A stretch of 64,000 nt of DNA, taken from NCBI RefSeq assembly GCF_902686445.1, contig NC_062213.1, positions 136,174,491 through 136,238,490 of the forward strand. The letters run 5' to 3'. Shown piece by piece: positions 11,041-20,911 of the stretch (within the stretch, counting starts at the first letter, position 1; every line of letters starts with the position of its first letter). The notes under the pieces are model-generated. The model did not search any database, was not told where the DNA came from, and saw only the letters and a program-made list of their open reading frames with translations. The position numbers and the translations under genes are program-made. Origin of the DNA: Sciurus carolinensis. Lineage: Eukaryota; Chordata; Mammalia; Rodentia; Sciuridae.

Positions 11041-12878
11041 ATTGTTCAGGAATCAGTGGGTCATTAAGATATTGCAGATTTCCTCTATCAACTTATAATG
11101 TCCCTGAAGATTGCTAGTATATCCCCTCTTATCCTTCAGTAGCCTGAAGTCTTGGAGGAGGTTGATAATGCAGAGCTCCACGAAGAAGCTGCCTCTCTAG
11201 AGGTGGTAACCCTCAGGTGGCGTATATTCCCTGCTAGTGGGCGGAGGTGCCTCCACTTGTTGACCAATGGTCATCCAATGGGGAACTAGACTGCGGGCTG
11301 AGGCAAGGCCTGTTTGTGCCTGTGTCTCTGGTTTTACTGTCCCTGTGGGAAAACCTCCCCCGGCCGGGGAGATTCACTCGGTGGGGACGTCTCACTGGTC
11401 AGTTGCCCTCCTAGAGGTTCCCCTCAATCTACAACTACCACCTGGGCTGGGCTGTCTTCCTCTGCAACGATCCCAGGGGCCCGGACCTACGTCCTGGGCC
11501 TGCGAGCCTCACCCTTCGCAGGCGAGTCTCCTTAGGCTGCCTCTCTCAGAGAATCTGCCCGCCGCCCTGGAAACTTCGCTCCGCCCCTAGGCGTGTCTCT
11601 GTGTGGCTCTTCCAGCAAGAAGCCACCTAGCTCCTGGGACCCTGCTCTGCACCTTATCGCCTGGCTATGCAGCCCCTCCCCTGAGCCACCACCTGGAGCC
11701 CCGTACAATAGCTCCAAGACCCAGAGACCCGCCACACACCTCCTCCTCCGGGCAGCCGCCCGGTTTCCGACGCAGTCACTAGGAGTCCAAACAACTCACT
11801 TCGGGTCTCCCCCTCCCGCCAACCACCCGTAGCCCTAGGCAGTCACTCCAAGTCCAAGTGACCCGCCCTGTTCCTCCTCCTCCTCCTTGGGGTAGCCCCC
11901 CAGGTGTTCAGGAGCGGTGTCTCCGAGACCAAGTGACTCACCACGCTCCTCCTCCAGGCAGGCCACCGGTGTTCAGGAGCGGTCGCTTTTAGTCCAATCA
12001 ACTCACCACTTGCCTCCTCCTCTGGCAACCGCCTGTGGTTCTGATGCAGTCACTCCCAGACCAAGCGTCCCACCGCTCTCCTCCTCCAGGCAGGCCACCA
12101 GTGTTCTGGAGCAGCTACTCCGAGTTCAAACAGCTCACCACGCAGCTCCTCCTCCGGCAACCACCCGCGGCTCTGATACAGTCACTCCCAGGTCAAGCAA
12201 CACGCCTCGCTCCTCCTCCTCCTCCGGGCAACCTCCCAGCGCTCAGGAGCGCTCGCTCTGAGTTCAAACAGTTCACCACGCAGCTCCTCCTCTGGCAACC
12301 GCCTGTGGCTCTGATGCAGTCACTCCTAGACGAAGCGTCCCACCGCGCTCCTCCTCTTCCTCCGGGCAGTCCCCCGGTGTTCAGGAGCGCTCACTCTGAG
12401 TTCAAACAGCTCACCACGCAGCTCCTCCTCTGGCAACCGCCCGTGGCTCTGATGCAGTCACTCCTAGACAAAGTGACCCGCCAGGCCTCTCCTCCTCCTC
12501 CGGGCAACCCCCCGGTGTTCAGAAGCGGTCGTTCTGGGTCGAAACAGCTTGCCACGCAGCTCCTCCCCAGGCAGCCGCCCGGAGCCCCAGCAGCTGCTCG
12601 AGTCCAAGCGCTGTGCTGAGCCGCCTCCTCTATGATGATCCCAGTTGTCCGTGTTTACCGCTCCAGCGGGGGGAGGGGCGTCTCGCCGAGCAACTCCACT
12701 TCACAAATTCCCTGCGTTCCGGGGCTACCGCCCCATTCGGGACGCCTCCCCAACAGGAGAGACTCACCCGGCAGCTTTGAGTTGGTCCCAAGTCTCTCAC
12801 TAACTCCTCTTTTGAGTCTTGCGTTCTGGAGCAGCGTGAAATGCAGCTGCCCTCTAGTCCGCCATCTTGGCCCAGATG
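11041..12878 (-). promoter_or_regulatory. L1-B 5' UTR with tandem monomers
   Basis: GC-rich, 1.84 kb. Between about 11740 and 12620 a unit of about 132-138 bp recurs (CAGTCACTCC at about 12047, 12179, 12317 and 12455), itself made of two related halves of about 68 bp (GTGTTCAGGAGCGGT at about 11909 and 11977). Mouse L1 promoters are also built from tandem monomers; a similar role is inferred. The long plus-strand open frames here come from the repeat composition. Confidence 0.75.
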
Positions 12879-12894
12879 TCTGTTGTTTCTTCTT

Positions 12895-13800
12895 GTTGCT
12901 CACATTTCTTCCCCTCTAGTGGTGTAGATCTGAGGTATTAAGATTCTGCCCCATAGAGTTATACTGTCCCTGCAGGTTTCCATTACTTCACTTTTAAGGG
13001 AGATCAGTATTAACAGTACCCAATGCAAACTATAAGCAGCTTTAAATCAATTAGTCCCTATTAATACATTTAGAGTTTTGTCACAATAAACAGAATTGAT
13101 GTTTTGATTATTATCTATAGTGTAAACAGTAGGTTTGCAATAGTGTTTACAGTTTCTAATGATGGACAAAAAGAGAATGGGGAGTGTAGGGTGTGATGTT
13201 TATGAGATAGGAGGTGAGAATATGGAAGTATTAGATCACAGCAAGAGTAAAAGAGGAATCAGTAGAAGTTGACTGTTAGCAGGAGAGAAGAGAGAAAGGG
13301 ATGCTCAAGTGTAACCAAGCCTGTAGGGACCTGGGAATGGTCTTCCAGGTCCTAGCTGGTGTCCCTAGATGGAAGTGGCCATGTCTCTAGTTGGTGGTGG
13401 AGGTGGAAGCTAACCTGTAGGTACCTTGATATTGGGTTTCTAGTCTCTGGCTGGTGTCCCATAATGGAAACTTCCCCAACTAAAGACAGCAGTGGCGGCA
13501 GCAGAGGTAACCCAAGATGGTGGCAGAAGTGACCTTGGATGGAGGTGACTGCTTTCAGAGATGGGACTGTGAGGTCAGGTCATGCAGTGGTGTTGGACAA
13601 CCTACAACAATGTGGTGGGTGGTGTTGTGGCAGCAGTTGCTTCCAGGCCCAGTCTGTTGTCCTAAGGTAGAGGCTACCACATGGTGGGGGGAGCTATGGC
13701 AGTGGCTGCTGCAGTGTTCCAAGATGGAGGCTGGCCTGGGGAGCCACAGGGACCACAGCGCAGGTGCTCTCCTCTCCTCTGTGTGGGTAGGCCAGGACTG
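12895..13800 (-). mobile_element. L1-A 5' part (5' UTR), displaced by L1-B
   Basis: Continues L1-A directly after the second copy of the 16-bp duplication. It shares CACAATAAACAGAATT and TTGACTGTTAGCA-GAGA with the 5' UTR of L1-C (about 58340 and 58700), so the two belong to one older subfamily. The right end near 13800 is judged by loss of GC-rich character and is approximate. Confidence 0.7.
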
Positions 13801-15439
13801 ACATTTTAAAAGGACATTTGGTCAAATGATAGAAAAGGAGACTGAAGATGGTTAGAATTCCAGATGGAAGAGGAGAATGTGATGTTCCTGAAAAAAATCC
13901 AGAGATGTAAAACAGTGTGGACTTTTGGAGGAATTGAAAGTCTTTGATTAATTGCAGGCATGGTACCAGTGGGACTATTACAGTGAGGAATGAAGAAGTA
14001 GAAGCAAATCCCTAATGATGATGAGTACACTGCTCATTTATTTGACAAATATTTGAATGCTTACTGTGCAAAATGTGATAAATAAAACAGACAATGTCTC
14101 TGCCACAAAGACATATCAATGTAATTAGATATTATCCAGAAGTCCATGCAGGAGCTTGGTAGTTTTCCTCAGATTAGTATGGGTTGAACTTGGGACATGG
14201 CTGAAGACAGAGACCAGGTAGGGACCATATTTTCCAGTATTAGAGAGAAATTATGGCAGTGTCACTGAAGTGGGATCAAGAGATAAGAGTTAAGGAGACA
14301 TGTCAGACTGGACTTGTTCTGTAAAGGGTGAGGAAATTGAAGGGTCAATAGATGGAGTCTTCAAATCTGGTTTGAGTGACTGTGGGGTGAAATGTATTTC
14401 TTTTACTGTTCAGAAGGAAATCCAGAAGAAAGTATGGATGCAGGGAATGAATTTTTAGAATTGCACTCTTTTCTCACAAAATTGATAAACTTCCATTCAA
14501 ATAGCTTGCTAAATCATATTTCTATACCCACATATCTAGGTTTGGTTAAAATTGCACATATTTATGTATGTAATGTTCATCACAGCTGTGGTGAAGATGT
14601 TGAGTATAGAAACACTCAATAGTGGGCTTTTCTTTGTGAGCATTATTCCTGACATAAGATTCTCCAGAATCTGGAAAACCTGGTTTTGCTCCTAGGAAGG
14701 ATGCTTAGTCAAAGGTCTATGGGTCTACATTTGACAGACTGTGCATGGATGAATGTCTGGAGAAAACTATAATGTTTTGATAGATGCTATTTACAAGTCA
14801 AACTACAATTTCATATTATGGAGTAAGTTATGGATCTGCATTCATGCCACAAACTCCTACTGTTCAACCTTTTCCATAGGTCCTTAAAACATCTTGTAAA
14901 AAGGCACACCCTTATTTCTTAAACTTAGTTGACAACAGATAGCTGTTTAGGACTTGACTTATGTTCCTAACAGGGACAAATATACCAGGAACTACTGTGA
15001 TGATTATCACATAGATTATTAAAGAAAATAGGGCACTGAAAAATGAACCAAATAACTCATATTACTTAATAGAAGCAGTTAACTAAAATGCTCTTGATTT
15101 AGAACAACTTCATGCTTTATAGATTAGTATTTAGCTAAAAATATGTATTTTTTCATATGTAAGTTCTAAGGGGAGGGTTACCACATGAGAATGCAGAGAC
15201 TGTGAACTGTAAAACTCTAAGGATGTGATTCATCTAAGGGGTTATTGAACCCTTTACAGTTGTATGATGTGGTAGTTCTTGACAAGGGTTATGATTATAT
15301 GGAAACACAAGTGGAAAGAGAGGTAAAAAGGTCCAACCTAAGGGAAGATGTCATTCTGGGTATCAGAGATAGGGGGTGAAGGACAAAAGGGGAGGACTGG
15401 GGATGTAGAAAAGGACTTGTCAAGAAGTCTAACCTGGGG
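13801..15439. other. Spacer, nothing recognised
   Basis: AT-rich single-copy-looking sequence with no convincing exon, SINE or L1 match. Short open frames are at background level. Confidence 0.5.
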
Positions 15440-15940
15440 GTTTTTCAAGATGGCGGACTAGAGGGCGGCTGCATTTCACATTGCTCCAGGACACAAGATT
15501 CAAAAGAGGAGATAGTGAGAGACTTGGGACCAACTCAAAGCCGCTGGGGGAGTCTCTCCCATTGGGGAGGCGTCCAGGATGGGGCGGTAGCCCCTGAACG
15601 CAGGGAACTTTGTGAAGTAGAGTTGCTCGGCGAGACGCCCCTCCCCCCGCTGGAGCGGTAAACACGGACAACTGGGATCATCGTAGAGGAGGCGGCTCAG
15701 CACAGCGCTTGGACTCAGAGCAACCACTGGGGCTCCAGGGGGAGGGGCGTCTCGCCGAGCAACTCTACTCCACAAAGTTCCCTGCGTTCTGGGGCACCCC
15801 ATCCCGGATGCCTCCCCAATGGGAGGGACTCCCCCGGCGGCTTTGAGTTGGTCCCAAGTCTCTCACTATCTCCTCTTTTGAATCTTGCATCCTGGAGCAA
15901 CGTGAAATGCAGCCACCCCCTAGTCCGCCATCTTGAAACC
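15440..15940. repeat. Fold-back of two L1 5' ends
   Basis: Left arm (15440-15655) reads as an L1-B-type 5' end on the plus strand, starting TTTTTCAAGATGGCGGACTA. The right arm (15733-15940) is the same sequence on the minus strand, ending TAGTCCGCCATCTTGAAACC. The arms are about 90% alike. The 77-bp centre continues the left arm's L1 sequence (AAACACGGACAACTGGGATC). No L1 body is attached. Confidence 0.85.
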
Positions 15941-16190
15941 TCCCTGCCTATTCATTTCTAAACTTCCATTTATTTGTCAGTTGTCAAATAAACTTCTCCT
16001 TTATTTGAGCTGAAGTTCTCTCTGTAAATCAGGCAAATTTATGTCTCTAGAGGCCTGAAGTAGGAGAGGAGTTGGGATGTATGGCCCCAGTCTTTAATTG
16101 CTTCTCCCTTTTCCTGCAGGTATTCAGCTTGTGGGATTTTTTTTTTTTTTTTGGTTTTGTTTTGTTCTGTTTTGTTTCATATGACAATCA
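15941..16190. other. Spacer, nothing recognised
   Basis: Sequence between the fold-back and the duplicated block; it has no counterpart left of the second copy, where L1-C abuts instead. It ends in a T-rich run (16136-16180). Confidence 0.4.
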
Positions 16191-16856
16191 GTCATTGTTC
16201 TTTTGAGAAATAACTAATCAGATCACTTGCCCACTTCAAATCAAAATTGTTATTATTATTACTCTGAGAGGTTTAAGCTTCTGACATATTTTGATATTAG
16301 CCCTTATTAGATACATGATTTTTAATTTTTTTCTTCTATTCTGAGGCTGTTTTCATTCCCTTCTCTACCACAGCACTTAGTGCTGAGTCTCTAGTAAATA
16401 GCAGGAATCAATATGTCAGTTGAGTGATTGATGGGCAAATAGTCCTTAATGCTAGGATCCCTGAACTTCACAGTTAGCAAGACAAAAGTTCTTAACATGA
16501 GAACTTGCCATGAATTGAGCAATAACTGCATATAGAAATAGGACCCAAATTCCTCTCATTCTTTAATGGATTCCACACAATTCTTGGAGGTAAGTACTAT
16601 TATCCAAGATTCACAGATCACAATACTGTAAGTCTGAATCCAGTCTTCTTTTAAATTAAAAAAAAAATCATGTCAGTTTTATATGTATAGAGTTTAAAAT
16701 ATAAAATACTTCTATAATATTTATAGTAGAATTTAAAATTGCTCTACATATAAAGCTTCTCTTGTCTTTAAATGTACTAGTTCTTCTAATTTCCATTCTC
16801 TATACTGTATTCACAGTCAAGATTCTGAAAGAATCTTTGTTTACTATCTCCATTAT

Positions 16857-16922
16857 TTCTTTTATTATTACATTTTATTATTTTATTATTACATTTTATT
16901 ATTACATTATTACATTTATTAA
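16857..16922. repeat. Microsatellite rich in TTATTACAT
   Basis: TTATTATTACATTTTATTA-type units. The second copy of the duplication lacks it (about 60955-60975 reads through), so it expanded after or was lost since duplication. Confidence 0.75.
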
Positions 16923-18838
16923 GATTACTAATCACTTTGTGTTGATAAATTCAATGACCATATCTCAACATTAATTAGAACCATCACTTGCTCCTTCATT
17001 GTTGCTTCCTTTTCTGCCTGTGACCTCACACTCTTGGAAAATCTCATTTGTCTTCAAAGATCTTTCTAGACTTTTTCATTGTTGTGATTGGGTGGGGGAT
17101 AAGTCAAGGGACAACTCTTCCTCCCTATTCAATCTCAAAAATACATCTATCAGTTAGAAGATGCATGAAAATGGCAACTTCACTTATTCTGAAATTGTTT
17201 TTACTTGGGCTCCTTACTGAGCCAACAAACAAGCTTTACAAAAGATTTACAAACCTGAGATTAAAGTGAATACATAGACTAGGCCCCAGGGCTCTGCAGC
17301 TCAAAAAGGGGTTGGGCCAGAAGCCTATAATCAGTGCCACCAGTGTGGAGTCAGTGTCACCACCTCATAAGAGCTCTGAGCTGCCGGCTTTCTGCTTTTG
17401 TAAATTATTAGGCTGAGGACAAGGACCACTCACTACCACTTTAGAATATTCCTTGCTCTTCCATCATTTGGCACAGTCCCATACTGCTGTGATTATAGTG
17501 GCCAGGATTCCTAAGGCAAGTTGGATATATTGAAACTGGTTCTGCCAGAAACTGTATGATTCTGGGGTAGAAATGATGAGAAGTTCCATGTTCTGTGGCA
17601 TTCATACTGGGTCTGTTTTCCCAGTGGAATCTGGACTGATAACAGGAATCCGCTGTTTTGCAAATCAAGTGTTGTGGACTAAATTATCCCAAAAGTTAGT
17701 AGCTTCAAACAATAATCATATTTTCTACATGTTCTGTTGGTTGACTGGGTTTAAATAGGAGGTTCATTTTCTGGTAATTCTTCAAGTCTAGTGACTGCAA
17801 ATGGAAAAAATCAAGAGGCTTGGGCAGAACTCTGAATGCAGGTGTTTAGCTTGTGATACTGTGACTGGCCAACTCCAGAGCATCATCCACTTGGATGACT
17901 GCTGCTACAGGGTTTTTCTATTCAGGAACCCTTCAGATAACTGATTCACTGAGGTTGGTACAGAAACTCTTCTTTCCCACATGGGGTTAACTCTCTTCCT
18001 TACTGGGAAACCTAGATTTATTTTCCATTTTTAGATTCCTAATCAGAGCTGATGGGCCTATGAGTCCCTACCCAAATCTGATAAATTTTCTTGGTTAACA
18101 AGACCTACTAAGAGACCATGAAGGGTGCTTTGTGACTTTAATGAACCATGAAGAGATTCTACACAACTGGTGCTATTGCTGGTTTTCCTGCAGCATAGGT
18201 AGGGCTGGCTTTGAGGGTGTGGGATCCATGTAGTTGTTCAGAGCTCTGTGCTCAGTAGGCTCTGAACTTGGTTTCATTGTTTTTATCATTGCTTGAAATT
18301 TCGCTGTTGTCTTGAAATCCTCAATAATTTTTTTTAAACAGATTCCTCTCATTTTCATTTTGTACTGGGAAACATGAATTATGTAGCCTGTCCTGACTAC
18401 AATAAAAACAATCATTTAGTTTTCTTATTCTTACTACTTCACAAATAGCTACTTCTGCAGATCTAGTAATAGAACTCAGTCAGAGTCTGATCTTGGAGGG
18501 AATAGTCCAGTACAGGGACCAACCTGAGCCTAGTTATTGTACTGAAGCATCAGAAAGGGAAATAACCATTCTGATAGACTTTGACTTCAGAGCTATGGGG
18601 TGACTGGGTGGGAAGGGCACAGGGAAATTCTGACTATTGCACAGTATCACTATTGCCAACACAGAATCTCAGGCCTTCATTGCCCTCTTGGTAAAAGTCC
18701 AGGTGTCTAACACCCCTTTCCTACATTTTCTCCACTTTGACTTAGATCTCCCTAGCCATTAGTGCTGGTTGAACAGGTGCTGACCTGCTAGAAGAACTAA
18801 CAGTGCAATGGCCCTTCTTCCTCAACAGCACAATTCCT

Positions 18839-19265
18839 GTTATGGTTTGGATGTGAGGTGTTCCCCAAAAGCTCACATGTGAGACAGTGCAAGAAGGTTC
18901 AGAGGAGAAATGATTGGGTTGTGAGAGTCTTAACTCAGTGAATTAATCCCCTGGTAGGGATTAACTGAGTGGTAACTGAAGAGATAGGGTGAGGGTGAAG
19001 AAGGTGGGAATTGGGGGAATGACTTTGGGGTATATATTTGTATCTAGCAAGTGGAGACTTCTCTCCCTGGTTCCTGATCATCATGTGAGCTGCTTCCCTC
19101 TGCCACATGCTCTGCCATGATGTTCAACCTCACCTGGAGCCCCCAGGAATGGAGCCTGCATCAATGGACTGAGAACTCTGAAACCTTGAACCCTTAAATA
19201 AACTTTGGCTCTCCTACAGTTCTTCTGGCCGGGTCCTTTATTCACAGGAGTGAAAAAGCTGACCA
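18839..19265 (+). mobile_element. MaLR-like LTR, copy 1
   Basis: Begins TGTTATGGTTTGGATGTGAG and has GATTGGGTTGTGAGAGTCTT, AATAAACTTTGGCTC and an end near GAAAAAGCTGACC, the general plan of mammalian MaLR LTRs. The duplicate at 62890-63317 shares it, so the insertion is older than the duplication. Confidence 0.65.
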
Positions 19266-20462
19266 AAGACCCTGCTGCACAACTCATTTCTGCTGAATGC
19301 CATTAGAACAAATCAAATCCTCTCAGTAACGTCTCTGCTTATCCTCTCCTCCCTTGATCTTTTATAACTTCCAATTTAAACCACAGGCCCTTTTTTTGTC
19401 AACCTTGCTAATCAGACCAAATAAATTATGCCAGGTTAAAAGTCTAGTCCGTGCTGAGAGATGGTTAGAAGTGACCCCTGGACTCAGCTTATATGACTTT
19501 CATTTTAGTTTACTTTCATATCAGCAAACAATTCCTGCCAAAGGTACATAAGATAAGGATATAAATGAGTGTATATGCTTTAGTTTCTCTCCAGTTCCTC
19601 TGTTGGCTGAATCATGGCAGTATAACTCACTGTGCAAAGTGAGAAAAGCATCAGTTGGAAGAAAAGGAAGCTATTCTTGTAAACTCGGACTCATGATAAG
19701 CTTGTGAATATGTGAACCTGCTCTTGTCAATACACATTGTCACCTCCATTGGTCTTATTCATCATTATGATTTCATCTCCTAGGTTGTGACTCTGAGTGA
19801 TGAATGAAAATATTTTTAATTAATTTTATTTTCTATCTCTGAGAACAGTCAATAGATGGTAGCTTCAATAATTCCTATGGTGAAAGAAAAAATGCATGGG
19901 AAGGTATGACTTTTAAGGGAAAAGAAATGTGTTTATATTGAACTGAAATGAGGAAGAACTGTGGTTCAACAGAGGGTATCTGATTTTTTTTTATGGGTAC
20001 CTTCCGTATTTCATCAATTGCAACAATTATGATCATAGCAGTAGCAGTGCTTTTAGGTGAATATAATGCCAGCAGTTTATACCAGTGGCACCAAAGCCAG
20101 TCAATTTCCACAAATATGGTTTATTCGCTTTTTGGCAGTTGTGTTTTAAGTACCAAAGTTGACAATTTTAACATCTTCATGAAATTTGTAAATATTATTA
20201 CAGAAAGTTTTGCATTAGAAAAATAATAAACAACCAGATATTAATATGAAACAGGTCTTTTTTCTTCACTATGTATAATCAACTAATGAATGAATATAAC
20301 TAATAAACTTTAGTATTAGTAGTTTTTCACAAATCCATGAATGTTTATATTTAATCAGAGTATCCTTTCCAGACCTCTTAAAAGTATCTTTTAGAAGTCT
20401 ATAATCACACAGGATGAATTTTAAAATTCAGAAATATCCTTTACTTATATGATTTTAGTTGT
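19266..20462. other. CLCA4 3' flank
   Basis: No gene. The left two thirds belong to the segmental duplication; the right third holds candidate polyadenylation signals. Confidence 0.6.
20120..20125 (-). terminator. Candidate polyadenylation signal AATAAA for CLCA4
   Basis: Canonical AATAAA on the minus strand, about 340 bases past the stop codon. An ATTAAA variant at 20355-20350, about 108 bases past the stop, is an alternative. Nothing else in the 3' flank decides between them. Confidence 0.35.
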
Positions 20463-20911
20463 TTAAAGTGGTGTTGTAGGTCTTCTTGAAGAGTTTCTCT
20501 TCGTTAAGATACAAATAGTTATACTTAAAATAATACTAACGACTGCAACAGACCCCACCACTAACAGCACTATAGTAGAAATATTTACTCCAGAATTCTG
20601 ATTAGGATGACTTTCACCAGGATTAGGATTTGGTTGGCTTTCATCAGGACCAGGATCTGCTTGAGGGATAAACAAAGCCACTTGTGCAATGTTGGATACT
20701 TTTGATGTCAAATTGCTTTTATCAACACTTTGAATGGCAATGTATATGTGGGTTACATTTTCTTCAGAGACATTTCCTGGTTTAAATACAAAGGTTTCCT
20801 TGGAGTTGGCCTCTTTTGGTAATAGGTCGGTAGTGTTAACTTGAAGTGTGTCATCAAAATTTTCTCTTAGATCAATGAGACTTCCACTTGTTCTTATGAT
20901 ATACTGTTGAA
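20463..20911 (-). CDS. CLCA4: CLCA4 exon 14: C-terminus, membrane segment and stop
   Basis: 449 nt including the stop; acceptor TTCTTAG|TT. It finishes the FN3-like domain ([18 protein letters not shown]), then a proline/asparagine-rich linker (about [20 protein letters not shown]), then a hydrophobic segment ([20 protein letters not shown]) and a short basic tail with [12 protein letters not shown]. Human CLCA4, as recalled, ends soon after the hydrophobic segment, so this tail appears to be about 16 residues longer. The pattern fits a type I membrane anchor. Confidence 0.94.

Larger units (their letters stand above)
5871..12878 (-). mobile_element. L1-B: full-length LINE-1, 7.0 kb, nested in L1-A
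   Basis: Bounded by a perfect 16-bp direct repeat TCTGTTGTTTCTTCTT at 5855-5870 and 12879-12894. The A-rich tail appears as the T-rich run at 5871-5930, then 3' UTR (to about 6250), ORF2 (9998-6261), a short intergenic part, ORF1 (11040-10166) and a GC-rich 5' UTR (12878-11041). The 5' end carries CCAAGATGGCGG, a YY1-type core like other L1 starts. It is the youngest L1 here by preserved reading frames, but it is not intact. Confidence 0.95.
16195..20000. repeat. Segmental duplication, copy 1 (3' flank of CLCA4)
   Basis: Matches 60295-64000 in the same orientation. Many stretches of over 100 bases are identical or nearly so (for example 17048-17269 against 61101-61322, offset 44053; 18173-18415 against 62225-62467, offset 44052). 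The match still holds at the right edge of the window, so the true end lies beyond. It holds a MaLR-like LTR at 18839-19265. Confidence 0.93.

Noticed and set aside
12035..12619. 194-codon plus-strand open frame
   Set aside because: Lies in the GC-rich monomer array of the L1-B 5' UTR; its repetitive protein mirrors the DNA repeat and resembles no known protein.
11740..12620. Possible CRISPR-like array
   Set aside because: The repeats are contiguous, diverged and lie within an L1 promoter in a mammalian genome; there are no unique spacers.
17048..18415. Small open frames kept in both duplication copies
   Set aside because: The copies are so similar that shared frames carry no weight; none resembles a known protein.
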